From Vibrio navarrensis (lineage in GTDB: Bacteria; Pseudomonadota; Gammaproteobacteria; Enterobacterales; Vibrionaceae), in assembly GCF_015767675.1 (NCBI RefSeq), contig NZ_CP065217.1, positions 2,542,001 to 2,606,000 on the forward strand: DNA of 64,000 nucleotides, in the 5' to 3' direction. This document shows, one piece after another, positions 1 to 8,981 of the stretch; within the stretch, counting starts at the first letter, position 1, and the number at the start of each line of letters is the position of its first letter. The translations under genes were made by a program, and so were the position numbers. Below the pieces are notes generated by a model, which saw nothing but the letters and a program-made list of their open reading frames with translations, was not told the origin of the DNA and ran no database searches.

Positions 1-1308
1 GCATTCAATTAAAGTCTCTAAAATGATGGCATACTCTTGATCTCGTAATTCGCTACCTAAGCTATCTACGCCAACGATACTACGGCTAAACGCATCAGGC
101 TGCGCGACCAGTTTGACGTCCGGCACTACGGCATCACTGGTCTGCTGCACCACATTTTGTAAACTGTTGGCATCTTGCCAGTCCACCCCTTCTAACAGGA
201 TATGATCCTGCTCGATATCGCTGTTTTCACTTAAGATGAGGGCGCGCTGCACCACGTTGTCTAGCTCGCGCACGTTACCCGGCCAAGGATAATGAGTGAG
301 TTTGTCCAGCGCTTGAGGTGAGAAACGAGGCACCGCAATCCCCTGTTTCATGCAGTGACGCTCTGCCAGATGTTTGGCGAGCGGTACGATATCCCCTTGG
401 CGCTCACGTAGCGCAGGCCAAGTCAATGGGAAAACATTCAGACGGTAATACAAATCCTCTCGGAAATTCCCTTCGGAAACATACTGCTTTAAGTCACGGT
501 TACTGGTGGCTAGGACGCGCACGTCCAACTTGATGCTCTTGCGGCTACCCAAGCGCTCGACTTCTCGCTCTTGCAGTACACGCAGCAGTTTGGCTTGTAG
601 GTTGAGATCCATTTCACTGATCTCGTCTAGTAGAATCGTGCCACCTTGCGCCTGTTCAAATTTCCCCGGGCAAGCTTGTACGGCACCAGTGAACGCCCCT
701 TTTTCGTAGCCAAACAAGGTGGCTTCTAGCATGTTATCCGGGATCGCGGCACAGTTAATCGCGACAAATGGCCCGTCTTTGCGCAGCGACGCATTGTGAA
801 TGTAACGCGACAATACTTCTTTGCCCGAACCACTTGGGCCAAGCACCATCACGTTGGCGTCGGTGCGCGCCACTTTTTCGGCCAGCGCAAGCAGTCGTAA
901 GCTCTTTTCATCCGCCACTACGGCGTCACCATTGTCGTCCGACTTGACAGGGGCGTAACGGCTGACCATGTTGAGCAAGACTTCTGGCGCGAAAGGCTTG
1001 GCCATGTAGTCAATCGCCCCTTCTTTCATCGCTGACACGGCGTCTTCAATATTGGCATACGCTGTCATCAGCAACACAGGCAAATTTGGCCAATTTTGCT
1101 TAATGCTGCGCAATAACGCGAGCCCTCCCATGCCGGCCATTTGTACGTCAGAGACCACAATATCCACCGAATGGGCTTTGAGTTTGAGTAGCGCATCTTC
1201 GGCGCAATCCGCTTCGAGCCATTCATACCCCGCTAATGCCAATGTATCGACCAGCGCTTCGCGCAGACCTTCGTCGTCTTCTACGATTAACACCTTGCTT
1301 TGAGCCAT
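1..1308 (-). CDS. flrC: Sigma-54 response regulator FlrC (C-terminus outside window)
   Basis: This is an NtrC-family response regulator that, once phosphorylated by FlrB, activates sigma-54 promoters of middle flagellar genes. Reading from the ATG at 1306-1308, the frame stays open to base 1, giving 436 codons. The C-terminal HTH lies beyond the window. The N-terminal receiver domain has the acidic pair near residues 11-12, phospho-acceptor Asp54 and Lys104. The AAA+ domain has a Walker A GPSGSGKE at residues 157-164, an intact GAFTGA sigma-54 contact loop and an LLDEISEM Walker B. It follows flrB by 18 bases, so the two are co-transcribed. In V. parahaemolyticus nomenclature this is flaM. 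Identification is firm; only the end is missing. Confidence 0.95.
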   Translation of the reverse strand, partial: MAQSKVLIVEDDEGLREALVDTLALAGYEWLEADCAEDALLKLKAHSVDIVVSDVQMAGMGGLALLRSIKQNWPNLPVLLMTAYANIEDAVSAMKEGAIDYMAKPFAPEVLLNMVSRYAPVKSDDNGDAVVADEKSLRLLALAEKVARTDANVMVLGPSGSGKEVLSRYIHNASLRKDGPFVAINCAAIPDNMLEATLFGYEKGAFTGAVQACPGKFEQAQGGTILLDEISEMDLNLQAKLLRVLQEREVERLGSRKSIKLDVRVLATSNRDLKQYVSEGNFREDLYYRLNVFPLTWPALRERQGDIVPLAKHLAERHCMKQGIAVPRFSPQALDKLTHYPWPGNVRELDNVVQRALILSENSDIEQDHILLEGVDWQDANSLQNVVQQTSDAVVPDVKLVAQPDAFSRSIVGVDSLGSELRDQEYAIILETLIEC

Positions 1309-1326
1309 TTCAGATCTCCAATGTGG

Positions 1327-2370
1327 TTAATTCTCTGCTTCCGTCGAAGCAAGCTGAGTGCGCTCAAGAGGTAGACACATGGTAAAGCACGCGCCATCGC
1401 CCTCTTCAGAAAGTAGTTCTAGCCGTCCATCATGAGCACGACATACCATTTGCACGACCGCTAAGCCAAGGCCGGTGCCTTGTGAGCGAGTAGTGAAAAA
1501 GGGTTCCATTATCTTGTTTTGTAATTCTTTGGGTACGCCCGGGCCGCTGTCTTGCACCGAAATGCGCAGCTCGCCATTCACCGGGCGGAAATAGACATCG
1601 ATCTGGGCTTCTTTTCCGGCGATCTGGATAGCATTCATCACCAGATTACTCAAAGCAGAAGCGATGGCATTCACATTACCGAGTATTTGCGTCTGCTCAC
1701 CTTCTACTTCTTGGCAGTAGTCAATCTGGTTACTACGTAGCGCTGTTTCGACCATCGGTTGATATTCACTCACCAGTTGCTCGATAGTAAACGGTTTGAT
1801 GACTTTATTGTCGCCCCCCTTGGCGAACAACAACATATCATTGACCTGCTTTTCCAAATCTTGCAAGCGATCCATCAACTTGGATTGAAAACGCTCCCGC
1901 GTAGCAGTGGGCAAATTGGGTGCCCCCAAGTTCGATGCATAAAGCATAGCACTCGAAAGAGGGGTTCTAACTTGGTGGGCCAGTGAAGCCACCATTCGGC
2001 CAAGCGATGACAAGCGTTGTAAATCACTCACTCGTGACTGTAACAAGCGAGTTTCGGTGAGGTCGGTAATTAGAATCAATTGGCCCGTTGCAGAGGCCGA
2101 GATCGCCAAGCGCACTTTACGCCCATTACGCAGCGACACTTCGTGTCCATCATCGTCACGCGGAGCAAATGCGGCTTGAATAACAGAAAACCACTTTTCG
2201 TTCACCAGTGGCACTTGCAGGATACGATGCGCCTCGGGATTGGCTTCTCTGACCACCCCTTGGGTATCGAGCAAAATAACACCCGCAGGCATCACATCCA
2301 AAACCTGTTTGTAACGTTCTACCTGACTTTCTACCGAATCTAAGTGAGACTGATTGATGAGGTTATCCAT
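1327..2370 (-). CDS. flrB: Flagellar sensor histidine kinase FlrB
   Basis: This 347-residue kinase has no membrane segment or signal peptide, so it is a cytoplasmic sensor, as known for FlrB/FleS. An N-terminal PAS-like domain covers about residues 20-100. The dimerisation/phosphotransfer helix carries His132 in SLAHQVRTPL. The C-terminal HATPase domain shows an N-box (NLVMNAIQIA), a G1 box (DSGPGVP) and a G2 box (GTGLGLAVV). It phosphorylates FlrC, encoded immediately downstream. A sigma-54 promoter lies 44 bases before its start codon, in agreement with FlrA-dependent expression of flrBC in V. cholerae. Confidence 0.95.
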   Translation of the reverse strand: MDNLINQSHLDSVESQVERYKQVLDVMPAGVILLDTQGVVREANPEAHRILQVPLVNEKWFSVIQAAFAPRDDDGHEVSLRNGRKVRLAISASATGQLILITDLTETRLLQSRVSDLQRLSSLGRMVASLAHQVRTPLSSAMLYASNLGAPNLPTATRERFQSKLMDRLQDLEKQVNDMLLFAKGGDNKVIKPFTIEQLVSEYQPMVETALRSNQIDYCQEVEGEQTQILGNVNAIASALSNLVMNAIQIAGKEAQIDVYFRPVNGELRISVQDSGPGVPKELQNKIMEPFFTTRSQGTGLGLAVVQMVCRAHDGRLELLSEEGDGACFTMCLPLERTQLASTEAEN

Positions 2371-2400
2371 GGAGTGTCGAATTCTCGCCTATAAAACTAC

Positions 2401-2435
2401 AATAGCCTGTCACGCAAAATGCATGCCAGGCTATT
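2401..2435. repeat. 9-bp inverted repeat enclosing the flrB promoter
   Basis: AATAGCCTG at 2401-2409 pairs perfectly with CAGGCTATT at 2427-2435. The 17-base loop holds the core of the sigma-54 promoter. In flrA read-through RNA it would form a hairpin followed by a moderately U-rich stretch, so it could be a weak flrA terminator. It could also be a DNA-level operator. Confidence 0.6.
2414..2428 (-). promoter_or_regulatory. Sigma-54 (-24/-12) promoter for flrBC
   Basis: On the minus strand the sequence TGGCATGCATTTTGC has the GG and GC dinucleotides at the exact sigma-54 spacing and matches the consensus TGGCACN5TTGC at all but one position. It sits between flrA and flrB. FlrA is the expected activator. 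Transcription would start near base 2403. Confidence 0.85.
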
Positions 2436-2491
2436 GTTTATATTTTTCAATACATTAACAAAGAGACAAGAAGTTGACGCATCAAAAGATG

Positions 2492-3955
2492 TTAACGCTG
2501 CATGTTGTACTTACGCATTTTCTCAACTAATGTCGTCCGACGCATCCCAAGCATGTCCGCCGCACGCGCGACCACACCACCTTGCGCTTCTAGCGCTTGG
2601 TTAATCATGTTCACTTCCAACTCTGCCAACAACTCTTTTAGGTTTACCCCTTCCGGCGGAAGAGACTGCGGCGCGTTAAGATTGCTGTCAAAGTCGCTTT
2701 TCTCAGAAAAATCAAAATTCTCAGAAAAAATATCCTCCAACACATCTCGTTCCTGCTCCTCAACGGAAGCAAACGAAGAGAGCTCCGGCTGAAACTCTGG
2801 GATATCACTGTAGCGATACTTGGTTGGCAAGTGATTGACATCCACCAAACTGTTGGGATAGAGGATCACCATACGCTCGACCAGATTGGCGAGCTCACGC
2901 ACATTACCGGGCCAGTCGTGCTCCATCAGGGAGTTGATCGCTCTGGGAGTGAAACAGATAGGCTGTCCACCCTCGGCTTGCAAACGTCTCATCAACTCTT
3001 GCAACAAAAGCGGGATATCTTCTTTGCGCTCTTTCAATGCGGGCATTTCAATTGGAAAAACGTTCAGCCGGTAATAGAGATCTTCACGGAATTTTTCGTC
3101 GTCGATCATGCTTTCCAGATTGCGATGTGTGGCGGCGATGACACGCACATTCGCTTTTAACGTCGCATTGCCTCCGACGCGTTCAAAGCAACGCTCTTGC
3201 AGCACGCGTAAGAGTTTGACTTGCATCGCCATTGGCATGTCACCAATTTCATCCAAGAAAATGGTGCCACCGTCGGCCAACTCAAAGCGGCCTTTGCGGG
3301 TGGTTAATGCCCCAGTAAATGAGCCTTTTTCATGACCAAACAGCTCGCTTTCCAACAAATCAGGCGGAATAGCACCGCAGTTGATCGGCACAAAAGGGCC
3401 GTTGCGACGTGTAGAATGGTAATGAATATTACGCGCAACCACTTCTTTGCCCGTGCCCGATTCCCCTAGAATCAGTACGTTGGCTTCCGTATCCGCCACC
3501 TGTTCGATCAAATGACGCACTTCTTGGATGCCCATACTTTGACCAACCAAGCTACGGAAAAGGGTATTCTTACGCGCAGAAGCAACAACATTGACTCCTT
3601 TTCTGCCAAGAAACTCTTTGCAGTGTCTCAGCGCTTCACTGAGTTGCGGGTAATTTAACGGGATTTCCAGTTCACCAATCAAGTTTGGCATGTCGTCAAC
3701 CGGATGCGCGAAATCGCCCATAACCAGTAAAGGGATATGATGTGCCGAGTGGAGCTTAGCCATCACCGCTGCCAGTGAACGATCATGCACGTAGCCAACG
3801 ATCACACCCGACCATACCGTTGACCAATCAACACTTTCTATCTGAGCAGAAGGGAGTGCTTCGCAATTTTCCCCAACAAATTCCAATATATTGCTTAAAT
3901 TGAGACGATTTTTTTCATCATCTTCGATTACAAGCAGCTTTGCCAAACCTTGCAT
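2492..3955 (-). CDS. flrA: Flagellar master regulator FlrA
   Basis: This is the sigma-54 activator at the top of the polar flagellar hierarchy (FleQ/FlaK family), 487 residues. The N-terminal FleQ-type receiver-like domain keeps an acidic patch (EDDE, residues 11-14), but the usual phospho-acceptor position reads GVIVGYVH, so phosphorylation control is unlikely. The AAA+ domain has Walker A GESGTGKE at 164-171, a GSFTGA loop at 211-216 (Ser in place of the usual Ala) and Walker [12 protein letters not shown] at 229-239. A Fis-type HTH occupies the last 30 residues. It lies 121 bases before flrB and is separated from fliS by a terminator, consistent with its own sigma-70 promoter. Confidence 0.95.
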   Translation of the reverse strand: MQGLAKLLVIEDDEKNRLNLSNILEFVGENCEALPSAQIESVDWSTVWSGVIVGYVHDRSLAAVMAKLHSAHHIPLLVMGDFAHPVDDMPNLIGELEIPLNYPQLSEALRHCKEFLGRKGVNVVASARKNTLFRSLVGQSMGIQEVRHLIEQVADTEANVLILGESGTGKEVVARNIHYHSTRRNGPFVPINCGAIPPDLLESELFGHEKGSFTGALTTRKGRFELADGGTIFLDEIGDMPMAMQVKLLRVLQERCFERVGGNATLKANVRVIAATHRNLESMIDDEKFREDLYYRLNVFPIEMPALKERKEDIPLLLQELMRRLQAEGGQPICFTPRAINSLMEHDWPGNVRELANLVERMVILYPNSLVDVNHLPTKYRYSDIPEFQPELSSFASVEEQERDVLEDIFSENFDFSEKSDFDSNLNAPQSLPPEGVNLKELLAELEVNMINQALEAQGGVVARAADMLGMRRTTLVEKMRKYNMQR

Positions 3956-4075
3956 AAGTACGAATAATTGCCTTTGTTTTATGGTATGTTGCGGCCAGAT
4001 CTTGAGATACGGTAATAAGTGAGCGTTTTATCAACTTCACTCAACTAACGATAGACAAAACAGAAAAATCAGCAA

Positions 4076-4105
4076 CAAAAAAAGCCATTAGGACTAGTAA
4101 TGGCT
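4076..4105 (-). terminator. Terminator after fliS
   Basis: The stem AGCCATTA (4083-4090) / TAATGGCT (4098-4105) has a 7-base loop and is followed on the minus strand by seven T (4077-4083). It separates the flaG-fliD-flaI-fliS transcript from flrA. Confidence 0.8.
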
Positions 4106-4182
4106 TCTATTTTATTTGAATAAAAAAATAAGGCAACCAAGCAATTACGTGGTGTGAGCTCGGTTAAAAGTTTGATATCACA

Positions 4183-4593
4183 TCAGATCCCAACTGCGGC
4201 GGCGGTCAAATTGTGATATTCGTTCGGAATCTGGTCCCAAGCTGACTTAATCTCACGAATAATGTCGATAACATCATCAATTGGTTGAGGATCGTTTTTG
4301 TGGTTGGCGTTGGAAATTTGCGTGATCATGAACTCGTACAATTGATCAAGATTGCGTGCAATATCACCACCATCGTCCATCGACAAACAGCTACGTAGCG
4401 CAATGATGATGTCAAGCGCTTTACCCAGACGCTCGCCTTTGACCGGAATATTACCCGCCTGCATTGCCGCTTTGCCTTGGATCAGACGCTCAATCGCACC
4501 GGCCATCAGCATTTGAATTACTTTATGCGGGGACGCTGCACTGAGTTGGCTATCCACTGAAACTTTTTTGTAAGCCTGTAATGAACCGCGCAT
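4183..4593 (-). CDS. fliS: Flagellar export chaperone FliS
   Basis: This 136-residue helical protein starts MRGSLQAYKKVSVDSQLSAA, typical of FliS. FliS binds the C-terminal D0 region of flagellin in the cytoplasm, prevents premature polymerisation and delivers it to the export gate. The length matches the family (about 125-140). It lies 12 bases after flaI and is the last gene before the terminator at about 4080-4105. It corresponds to flaJ in V. parahaemolyticus. All three flagellins in this window are likely clients. Confidence 0.93.
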   Translation of the reverse strand: MRGSLQAYKKVSVDSQLSAASPHKVIQMLMAGAIERLIQGKAAMQAGNIPVKGERLGKALDIIIALRSCLSMDDGGDIARNLDQLYEFMITQISNANHKNDPQPIDDVIDIIREIKSAWDQIPNEYHNLTAAAVGI

Positions 4594-4605
4594 AGTATTC
4601 CTCTT

Positions 4606-4908
4606 TTATGTAAACTTTTTGTACTGTTGAAGCGAACGCTGACCTCGTCTGAACTTTTGCAATTGTAAACCGGTTTTATTGGTCTCTTCTTGCATACGTT
4701 CCAGCAACCTTTTTGTCCGAGTGATCATCAATCGCCACTCTTCATCACTCTTCAACTGTGGGTTTTGCGCCACCTGTTGAAGAAGGCTCTGCAATAACTG
4801 TTCCCTGTTATCGACCAGCCGCTGCAAATCTTCAGCACTAATTTCGTCTTTTTCCAGTTCGAGAGAAATTAATTGATCCAAATCACACAATTGTGCCAGC
4901 AAGGTCAT
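4606..4908 (-). CDS. flaI: Flagellar protein FlaI (FliT-like position)
   Basis: This 100-residue, mostly helical, Gln/Leu/Glu-rich protein has no signal peptide. Its position between fliD and fliS identifies it as FlaI of the Vibrio polar cluster. This is where enterobacteria carry fliT, the FliD chaperone. A chaperone role for FliD is inferred from position and helical character, not from a conserved motif. It starts 6 bases after fliD, so translation is probably coupled. Confidence 0.8.
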   Translation of the reverse strand: MTLLAQLCDLDQLISLELEKDEISAEDLQRLVDNREQLLQSLLQQVAQNPQLKSDEEWRLMITRTKRLLERMQEETNKTGLQLQKFRRGQRSLQQYKKFT

Positions 4909-4914
4909 TCAACG

Positions 4915-7026
4915 TTATCCTAATGCATTCATCAGAGCGCCAAGTTGCCCTTGCATTTTACTCGTTGCGTCCTGCATTGCAGTAAATTTCGCGTGAGTGC
5001 GTTCTTGGAGACTGTTGATCCGGCGATCCAATGCCGCTTGCTCATCGGATAAACGGTAAGTTTGTTCCGATAGGCTCTTCTCACGGGTACGAATCGATCC
5101 AGTCACTCCGGTGATTCCATGAATGGCATCTTCAACACGTTTAGCAAATCCGGTGTTGCCACCAAAGAACTCTTCCAACTTGTTGAAGTTGTTATTGAGC
5201 TGGCGATCCAACATGTCGTAGTTGATCTCCAGTGTTCCCTGACGCGTGGTTGTGATACCAAATTCAGTCAGTGATTTGAGATTTTCTGGCGCTTTTTCAA
5301 TCCGGGATGAGAAAACGCTTTTGAGTCGTGAATCAGCATTACGCACAGTGCTGTCCCCCGCCAGAGGGCCTTTTTGCCCGGTCGCCGGATCAACACCCGA
5401 TAAGGATTTGGCGGTTTGGTAAAACTGATTGTATGCGTTGACGAAGGTCTCAATATCCTCGCGCACGCTATTTCTATCGTATTCAACGCCAATTTCTGCT
5501 GGCGCTTTGTTGCGTGGTGTTGTGCCTTTTAAGGCCAAATCGACACCTTCAATCGCATCTTCGATGATGTTGTTGTTACTCGACAACTGAGCAACACCAT
5601 CCAGCACGACCATGGCATCCTGACCTTTTTGTACCTCAGCCATGCCATTGTAGGTATCAAAGGACTCTTGAGCTTGCTGTAGCGCCTCTTGCGCCTGATC
5701 GATACGTTCAAGGCGCTCACGCTCTTGTGGATCAAGCTTAGAGCGTTGAATTTGCTTGGCTTGCTCTTCCGTCAGTTCCCCTTTAGCGACCTTTTCATCC
5801 AACTGGGCTTTTTCTTGCGCCAGTTGCTCTTCAATGCGCGCTTTCTCTTGCGCCAGCTCTTGTTGGATTTTCTCTTGCTCAGCTTCTAATTTGACTTGTG
5901 CCTCTTTAGGCGTCACGTAAGAGTCGGTCAACGTTCCAGAAGCGGTATTGGTCCAGCCAGGAACATCAGGGGCTTTCTCTATCGCCTTTTCGTCCAGTTC
6001 AAGCTCGGGCGTATAGTAAGAGTCGAGTAAGGTGCCAGAGGCCGTTTCGGTCCAGCCCGGAATGTTGTCTTGTGGGAGTAACGAAGCAGCGGCTTGGGCG
6101 GCATCGAGCGCTTCTTGACCCGCTTTCGCTGCATCGGCACCAAAGCTGGAAATAGGCTCGTCGCTCTGCGTATCAGGAGACATATCATCGCCTTTAGCTG
6201 CGATATCAGTGTCTGTTTTCAGTTCGGTGTCACTGTTTGTATCCGTTGTCCCCTCTGTGGCGGGAATGGGATTGCCCTGCTCGTCAAACTGAGGTTCTAC
6301 GCCTTGTTCCACACTGTCGGCAGAGGCTGTTGCCGAGTCAGGTTTTACCTCTTGCATCACCTCTTCTGCGGCAATACGCGCTTTTTCCAGCGCTTTGACA
6401 CGCTCTTCAAGCGTTTTATATTCGAGTTTTTTCAGCGGATCGCCTCGCTCGGCGTCCACATGAATACGAATTTGGTTGTCCTTACCTGAAACAGTCGAAG
6501 CAAGGATCAGGCGGGGGCCTTCCACATCGTTAATAATCGATGCGCGAACGCCCGTGTTTTTACCAGAAGCGTTGATACCTCTAACGACGTCAATCAGTTT
6601 CGAATCGGCACTGACATTCACGTCAAAGGTTTTTTCTCCAAGCGAAATCTGCAGCTTCCCAGGGCCAAACTTTGCGTCTTCGGCCAGAACGTCCGAAGCC
6701 ACCTTATGGCTCTGAGCAAGCTGCAACACATCGATGGCATATTTACCGGCAATCGCATCGGTAGTTGCAGTGGCTGAGACGATACTATCGTCAGTCGTGT
6801 CGACTTTGCGCACAGCAAAAGCCTTCTCCTGACGAAAGTTCGCCATCATATTTTTCATCGTATCCAACGATTCTCTGAGCCGCCCATAGGCGCTGATGCT
6901 GGTATCAATTTGGGCCCGCTCGTTGTCGATACGTAGCTGCTTTGGCACACGCTCTGCATCGACAACTTTGCCGACCATGGAATTGATATCCATGCCACCA
7001 GACATCCCCAAAGGGCCTAAACTCAT
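4915..7026 (-). CDS. fliD: Filament cap protein FliD (FlaH) with large insertion
   Basis: FliD forms the cap at the filament tip and helps flagellin fold into place. The N-terminal FliD domain (about residues 1-200) and C-terminal domain (about 470-703) are recognisable. At 703 residues it is far longer than the E. coli protein (468). Between them lies an acidic, low-complexity insertion (about 205-460). It contains two copies of PGWTxTASGTLxDSYxTP (residues 323-340 and 356-373) and then a Glu/Gln/Lys-rich coiled coil (about 374-455). Long FliD proteins are usual in Vibrio; the insert probably projects from the cap. The gene lies 20 bases after flaG in the flaG-fliD-flaI-fliS operon. Confidence 0.95.
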   Translation of the reverse strand: MSLGPLGMSGGMDINSMVGKVVDAERVPKQLRIDNERAQIDTSISAYGRLRESLDTMKNMMANFRQEKAFAVRKVDTTDDSIVSATATTDAIAGKYAIDVLQLAQSHKVASDVLAEDAKFGPGKLQISLGEKTFDVNVSADSKLIDVVRGINASGKNTGVRASIINDVEGPRLILASTVSGKDNQIRIHVDAERGDPLKKLEYKTLEERVKALEKARIAAEEVMQEVKPDSATASADSVEQGVEPQFDEQGNPIPATEGTTDTNSDTELKTDTDIAAKGDDMSPDTQSDEPISSFGADAAKAGQEALDAAQAAASLLPQDNIPGWTETASGTLLDSYYTPELELDEKAIEKAPDVPGWTNTASGTLTDSYVTPKEAQVKLEAEQEKIQQELAQEKARIEEQLAQEKAQLDEKVAKGELTEEQAKQIQRSKLDPQERERLERIDQAQEALQQAQESFDTYNGMAEVQKGQDAMVVLDGVAQLSSNNNIIEDAIEGVDLALKGTTPRNKAPAEIGVEYDRNSVREDIETFVNAYNQFYQTAKSLSGVDPATGQKGPLAGDSTVRNADSRLKSVFSSRIEKAPENLKSLTEFGITTTRQGTLEINYDMLDRQLNNNFNKLEEFFGGNTGFAKRVEDAIHGITGVTGSIRTREKSLSEQTYRLSDEQAALDRRINSLQERTHAKFTAMQDATSKMQGQLGALMNALG
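5908..6060 (-). repeat. Two-copy peptide repeat inside fliD
   Basis: Translated on the minus strand, residues 323-340 and 356-373 of FliD share PGWTxTASGTLxDSYxTP (14 of 18 positions identical), separated by 15 acidic residues. It appears to be a tandem duplication inside the FliD insertion. Confidence 0.9.
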
Positions 7027-7046
7027 TGAATCACCTCAACAACGAC

Positions 7047-7475
7047 TTACACTTTATCTACCAACAAACCAGAGCGGGTAGCTTGTGAGACTAAGCGTCT
7101 GAATATCTCTAGCATCTCTTCATCAGGTATCTGACGAATTATGTTTCCCGTACGGGCTTCATAAATCGTCACAACATCTTTGCCTGATTCTTCGTCCACT
7201 TTAAAAGAGACCCCTTTATTAATGGAAGAGATAAATTCATTCATTTTCTCTACCATTTTGACCCTTTCTTCCCGATTGAGCTGCTGTCGCTCTTGCGACA
7301 TTTTTACCGCAGCTTCAATTGAAAAGTTAGGATCATCATTTTTCACCGTTTCCGGCGAAGAGTTCTCTTTCGGACCTGACATGCTAGGCAAAGCACCGCT
7401 TTTGTCATAAGCAACATTTGTGCCATTTTGCAAGCCGTAAGGCTGGATGTTCGATGTGTAGGATGATATTTCCAT
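7047..7475 (-). CDS. flaG: Flagellar protein FlaG
   Basis: This 142-residue protein has a disordered N-terminus and a conserved C-terminal FlaG domain (about 75-135) containing SFKVDEESGKDVVTIYE and GNIIRQIPDEE. FlaG proteins influence filament length; the mechanism is poorly known. It lies between the flagellin flaA and fliD, as in other vibrios. A weak hairpin (7520-7541) separates it from flaA, so it may be reached partly by flaA read-through. The RBS (AAGGGAG, about eight bases before ATG) is good. Confidence 0.9.
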   Translation of the reverse strand: MEISSYTSNIQPYGLQNGTNVAYDKSGALPSMSGPKENSSPETVKNDDPNFSIEAAVKMSQERQQLNREERVKMVEKMNEFISSINKGVSFKVDEESGKDVVTIYEARTGNIIRQIPDEEMLEIFRRLVSQATRSGLLVDKV

Positions 7476-7519
7476 AACAATCTCCCTTCCACCTTTATGA
7501 GCTACTACTCATCAAAGCT

Positions 7520-7541
7520 GAGCTAAACCTGAATTTAGCTC
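7520..7541 (-). terminator. Weak terminator/attenuator after flaA
   Basis: A perfect 8-bp stem, GAGCTAAA (7520-7527) / TTTAGCTC (7534-7541), has a 6-base loop and lies just after the flaA stop. Only a short T run follows on the minus strand, so partial read-through into flaG is plausible. Confidence 0.55.
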
Positions 7542-7548
7542 GCTCTGA

Positions 7549-8682
7549 TTAGCCCAACAAGCTAAGAGCCGAAGATGGTGACTGTTTCGCCTGCGCCAGA
7601 ATCGAAGTACTCGCTTGTTGCAGAATCTGAGTCTTGGTCATCTGAGTTGTTTCTTTCGCATAGTCAGTATCTCGGATACGGCTATTCGATGCGTTTACGT
7701 TCTCGTTGATGTTGCTCAGGTTGCTGATCGCATGGTTGAACCGGTTCTGGAACGCACCCAAAGAGGCACGTTGGCTATCAACCGCTTTCAGTGCGCCATC
7801 AATGATAGACACCGCTTCTTGCGAGCCTGCAACGCTAGTTACGTCGATTTTCTGTACGTTGGTTTTCTCACCGTCACCAATCGTTAGCTCAGACGCTAAA
7901 CCACCACCAAACTCAACTTGACCATCTTGCACACGTTGAGAAGAAGCAAACAATTGCAGTTTACCACCTTCGCCCACTGCCGCTTTCACGTCTTCGTTTT
8001 GGCCGTTGATGTACGTTGCCACTTCTTCCAGATCATCACCCGCTTTCGCGTTAATGGTGATCTCTTTCTCTTCCCCTTCCTTATTAGTATAAGTCATGGT
8101 GAGGTCGGTATTGTTGGTTACTTTCCAATCTGCTGCAACGCCGTCTTCTGACTTGTAGCTCATACCGCCCATTGCGTCAGTATCGGTACGTAAGCTATCC
8201 ATGGAGAGCATAACGGCTTCACCAGAATCAGCACCGATTTGGAAAGATTGCGAACCATACGTGCCGTTTAGCAGCTTGTTACCACCAAATGAGGTGGTTT
8301 CAGCGATACGGTTCAGTTCTTTGTTCAGCGCGGTCACTTCTTCCTGAATCGCCACACGTTCTGCTTTAGAGTTAGAACCGTTAGACGATTGCAGCGCAAG
8401 GTCACGCATACGTTGTAAGATGTTGGTACTTTCCGTCATCGCACCTTCCGCAGTCTGAGCAACTGAAATGCCGTCGTTCGCATTTCTTACTGCCATATCC
8501 AGACCACGACTTTGCGCGTTTAAACGGTTAGAAATTTGTAGGCCAGCGGCATCGTCTTTCGCACTATTGATTTTATAGCCCGAGGACAAGCGCTCCATTG
8601 ATTTTTGTTGACCTTCAGCTGCCTGGTTTAGGTAACGCTGTGCGGTCATTGCTGACACGTTGGTGTTTACGTTCATAGCCAT
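7549..8682 (-). CDS. flaA: Polar flagellin FlaA
   Basis: This 377-residue flagellin begins [19 protein letters not shown] and ends in the conserved [22 protein letters not shown]. Conserved N-terminal D0/D1 helices (about 1-140) and C-terminal D1/D0 helices (about 290-377) flank a short variable centre. No signal peptide is present, as expected for type III export. The start at 8682 is preceded by AAGGAG seven bases upstream. A sigma-28 promoter lies at 8762-8788 and the leader contains a strong hairpin (8707-8744). It is the last of three tandem flagellins and corresponds to flaA of the Vibrio flaFBA locus, by order. Confidence 0.93.
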   Translation of the reverse strand: MAMNVNTNVSAMTAQRYLNQAAEGQQKSMERLSSGYKINSAKDDAAGLQISNRLNAQSRGLDMAVRNANDGISVAQTAEGAMTESTNILQRMRDLALQSSNGSNSKAERVAIQEEVTALNKELNRIAETTSFGGNKLLNGTYGSQSFQIGADSGEAVMLSMDSLRTDTDAMGGMSYKSEDGVAADWKVTNNTDLTMTYTNKEGEEKEITINAKAGDDLEEVATYINGQNEDVKAAVGEGGKLQLFASSQRVQDGQVEFGGGLASELTIGDGEKTNVQKIDVTSVAGSQEAVSIIDGALKAVDSQRASLGAFQNRFNHAISNLSNINENVNASNSRIRDTDYAKETTQMTKTQILQQASTSILAQAKQSPSSALSLLG

Positions 8683-8706
8683 AATTGATCTCCTTAGGCT
8701 TTTGTT

Positions 8707-8744
8707 GATGTACCATCGTGTCTCTCACCTCACTCTGGTACATC
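8707..8744 (-). repeat. Hairpin in the flaA mRNA leader
   Basis: GATGTACCA (8707-8715) and TGGTACATC (8736-8744) are perfect 9-bp complements separated by 20 bases. They lie between the predicted sigma-28 start and the Shine-Dalgarno sequence (8690-8695). They would form a 5' UTR stem-loop; the function is unknown. Confidence 0.7.
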
Positions 8745-8761
8745 TCATTTCTCTCAGTCCT

Positions 8762-8788
8762 GTAACGGCGGCGCTAAGAATACCTTTA
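8762..8788 (-). promoter_or_regulatory. Sigma-28 (FliA) promoter of flaA
   Basis: On the minus strand TAAA (8785-8788), 15 bases, then GCCGTTAC (8762-8769) matches the sigma-28 pattern TAAA-N15-GCCGATAA closely. It lies 79 bases before the flaA ATG. Confidence 0.85.
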
Positions 8789-8902
8789 GGAGAATTTTAG
8801 TTTTTTCCGCTATTTTCTCATCCAACGGGCGAAAGTGTGATCTCAAGTTGATTTATGCGGCTTTCGCTGTCGATTCATCAATGACTCTTCCTGGCAAAAA
8901 GG

Positions 8903-8931
8903 CAATAAAAAGCCTAACCGAAGTCAGGCTT
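8903..8931 (-). terminator. Terminator after flaB with UUCG tetraloop
   Basis: On the minus strand AAGCCTGAC and GTTAGGCTT form a stem capped by a C(UUCG)G tetraloop (8910-8931) and followed by TTTTTATTG. This is a textbook intrinsic terminator isolating flaB from flaA. Confidence 0.9.
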
Positions 8932-8981
8932 TACTCGCTCATCTCTCACCACGAGCCAATGAGTTTTCTGTGGGGTTAAAA

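Noticed and set aside
7476..7548. Possible sigma-28 promoter directly before flaG
   Set aside because: TAAA is followed after 15 bases by GCTTTGAT, which matches the -10 consensus at only about half the positions and overlaps the flaA terminator stem.
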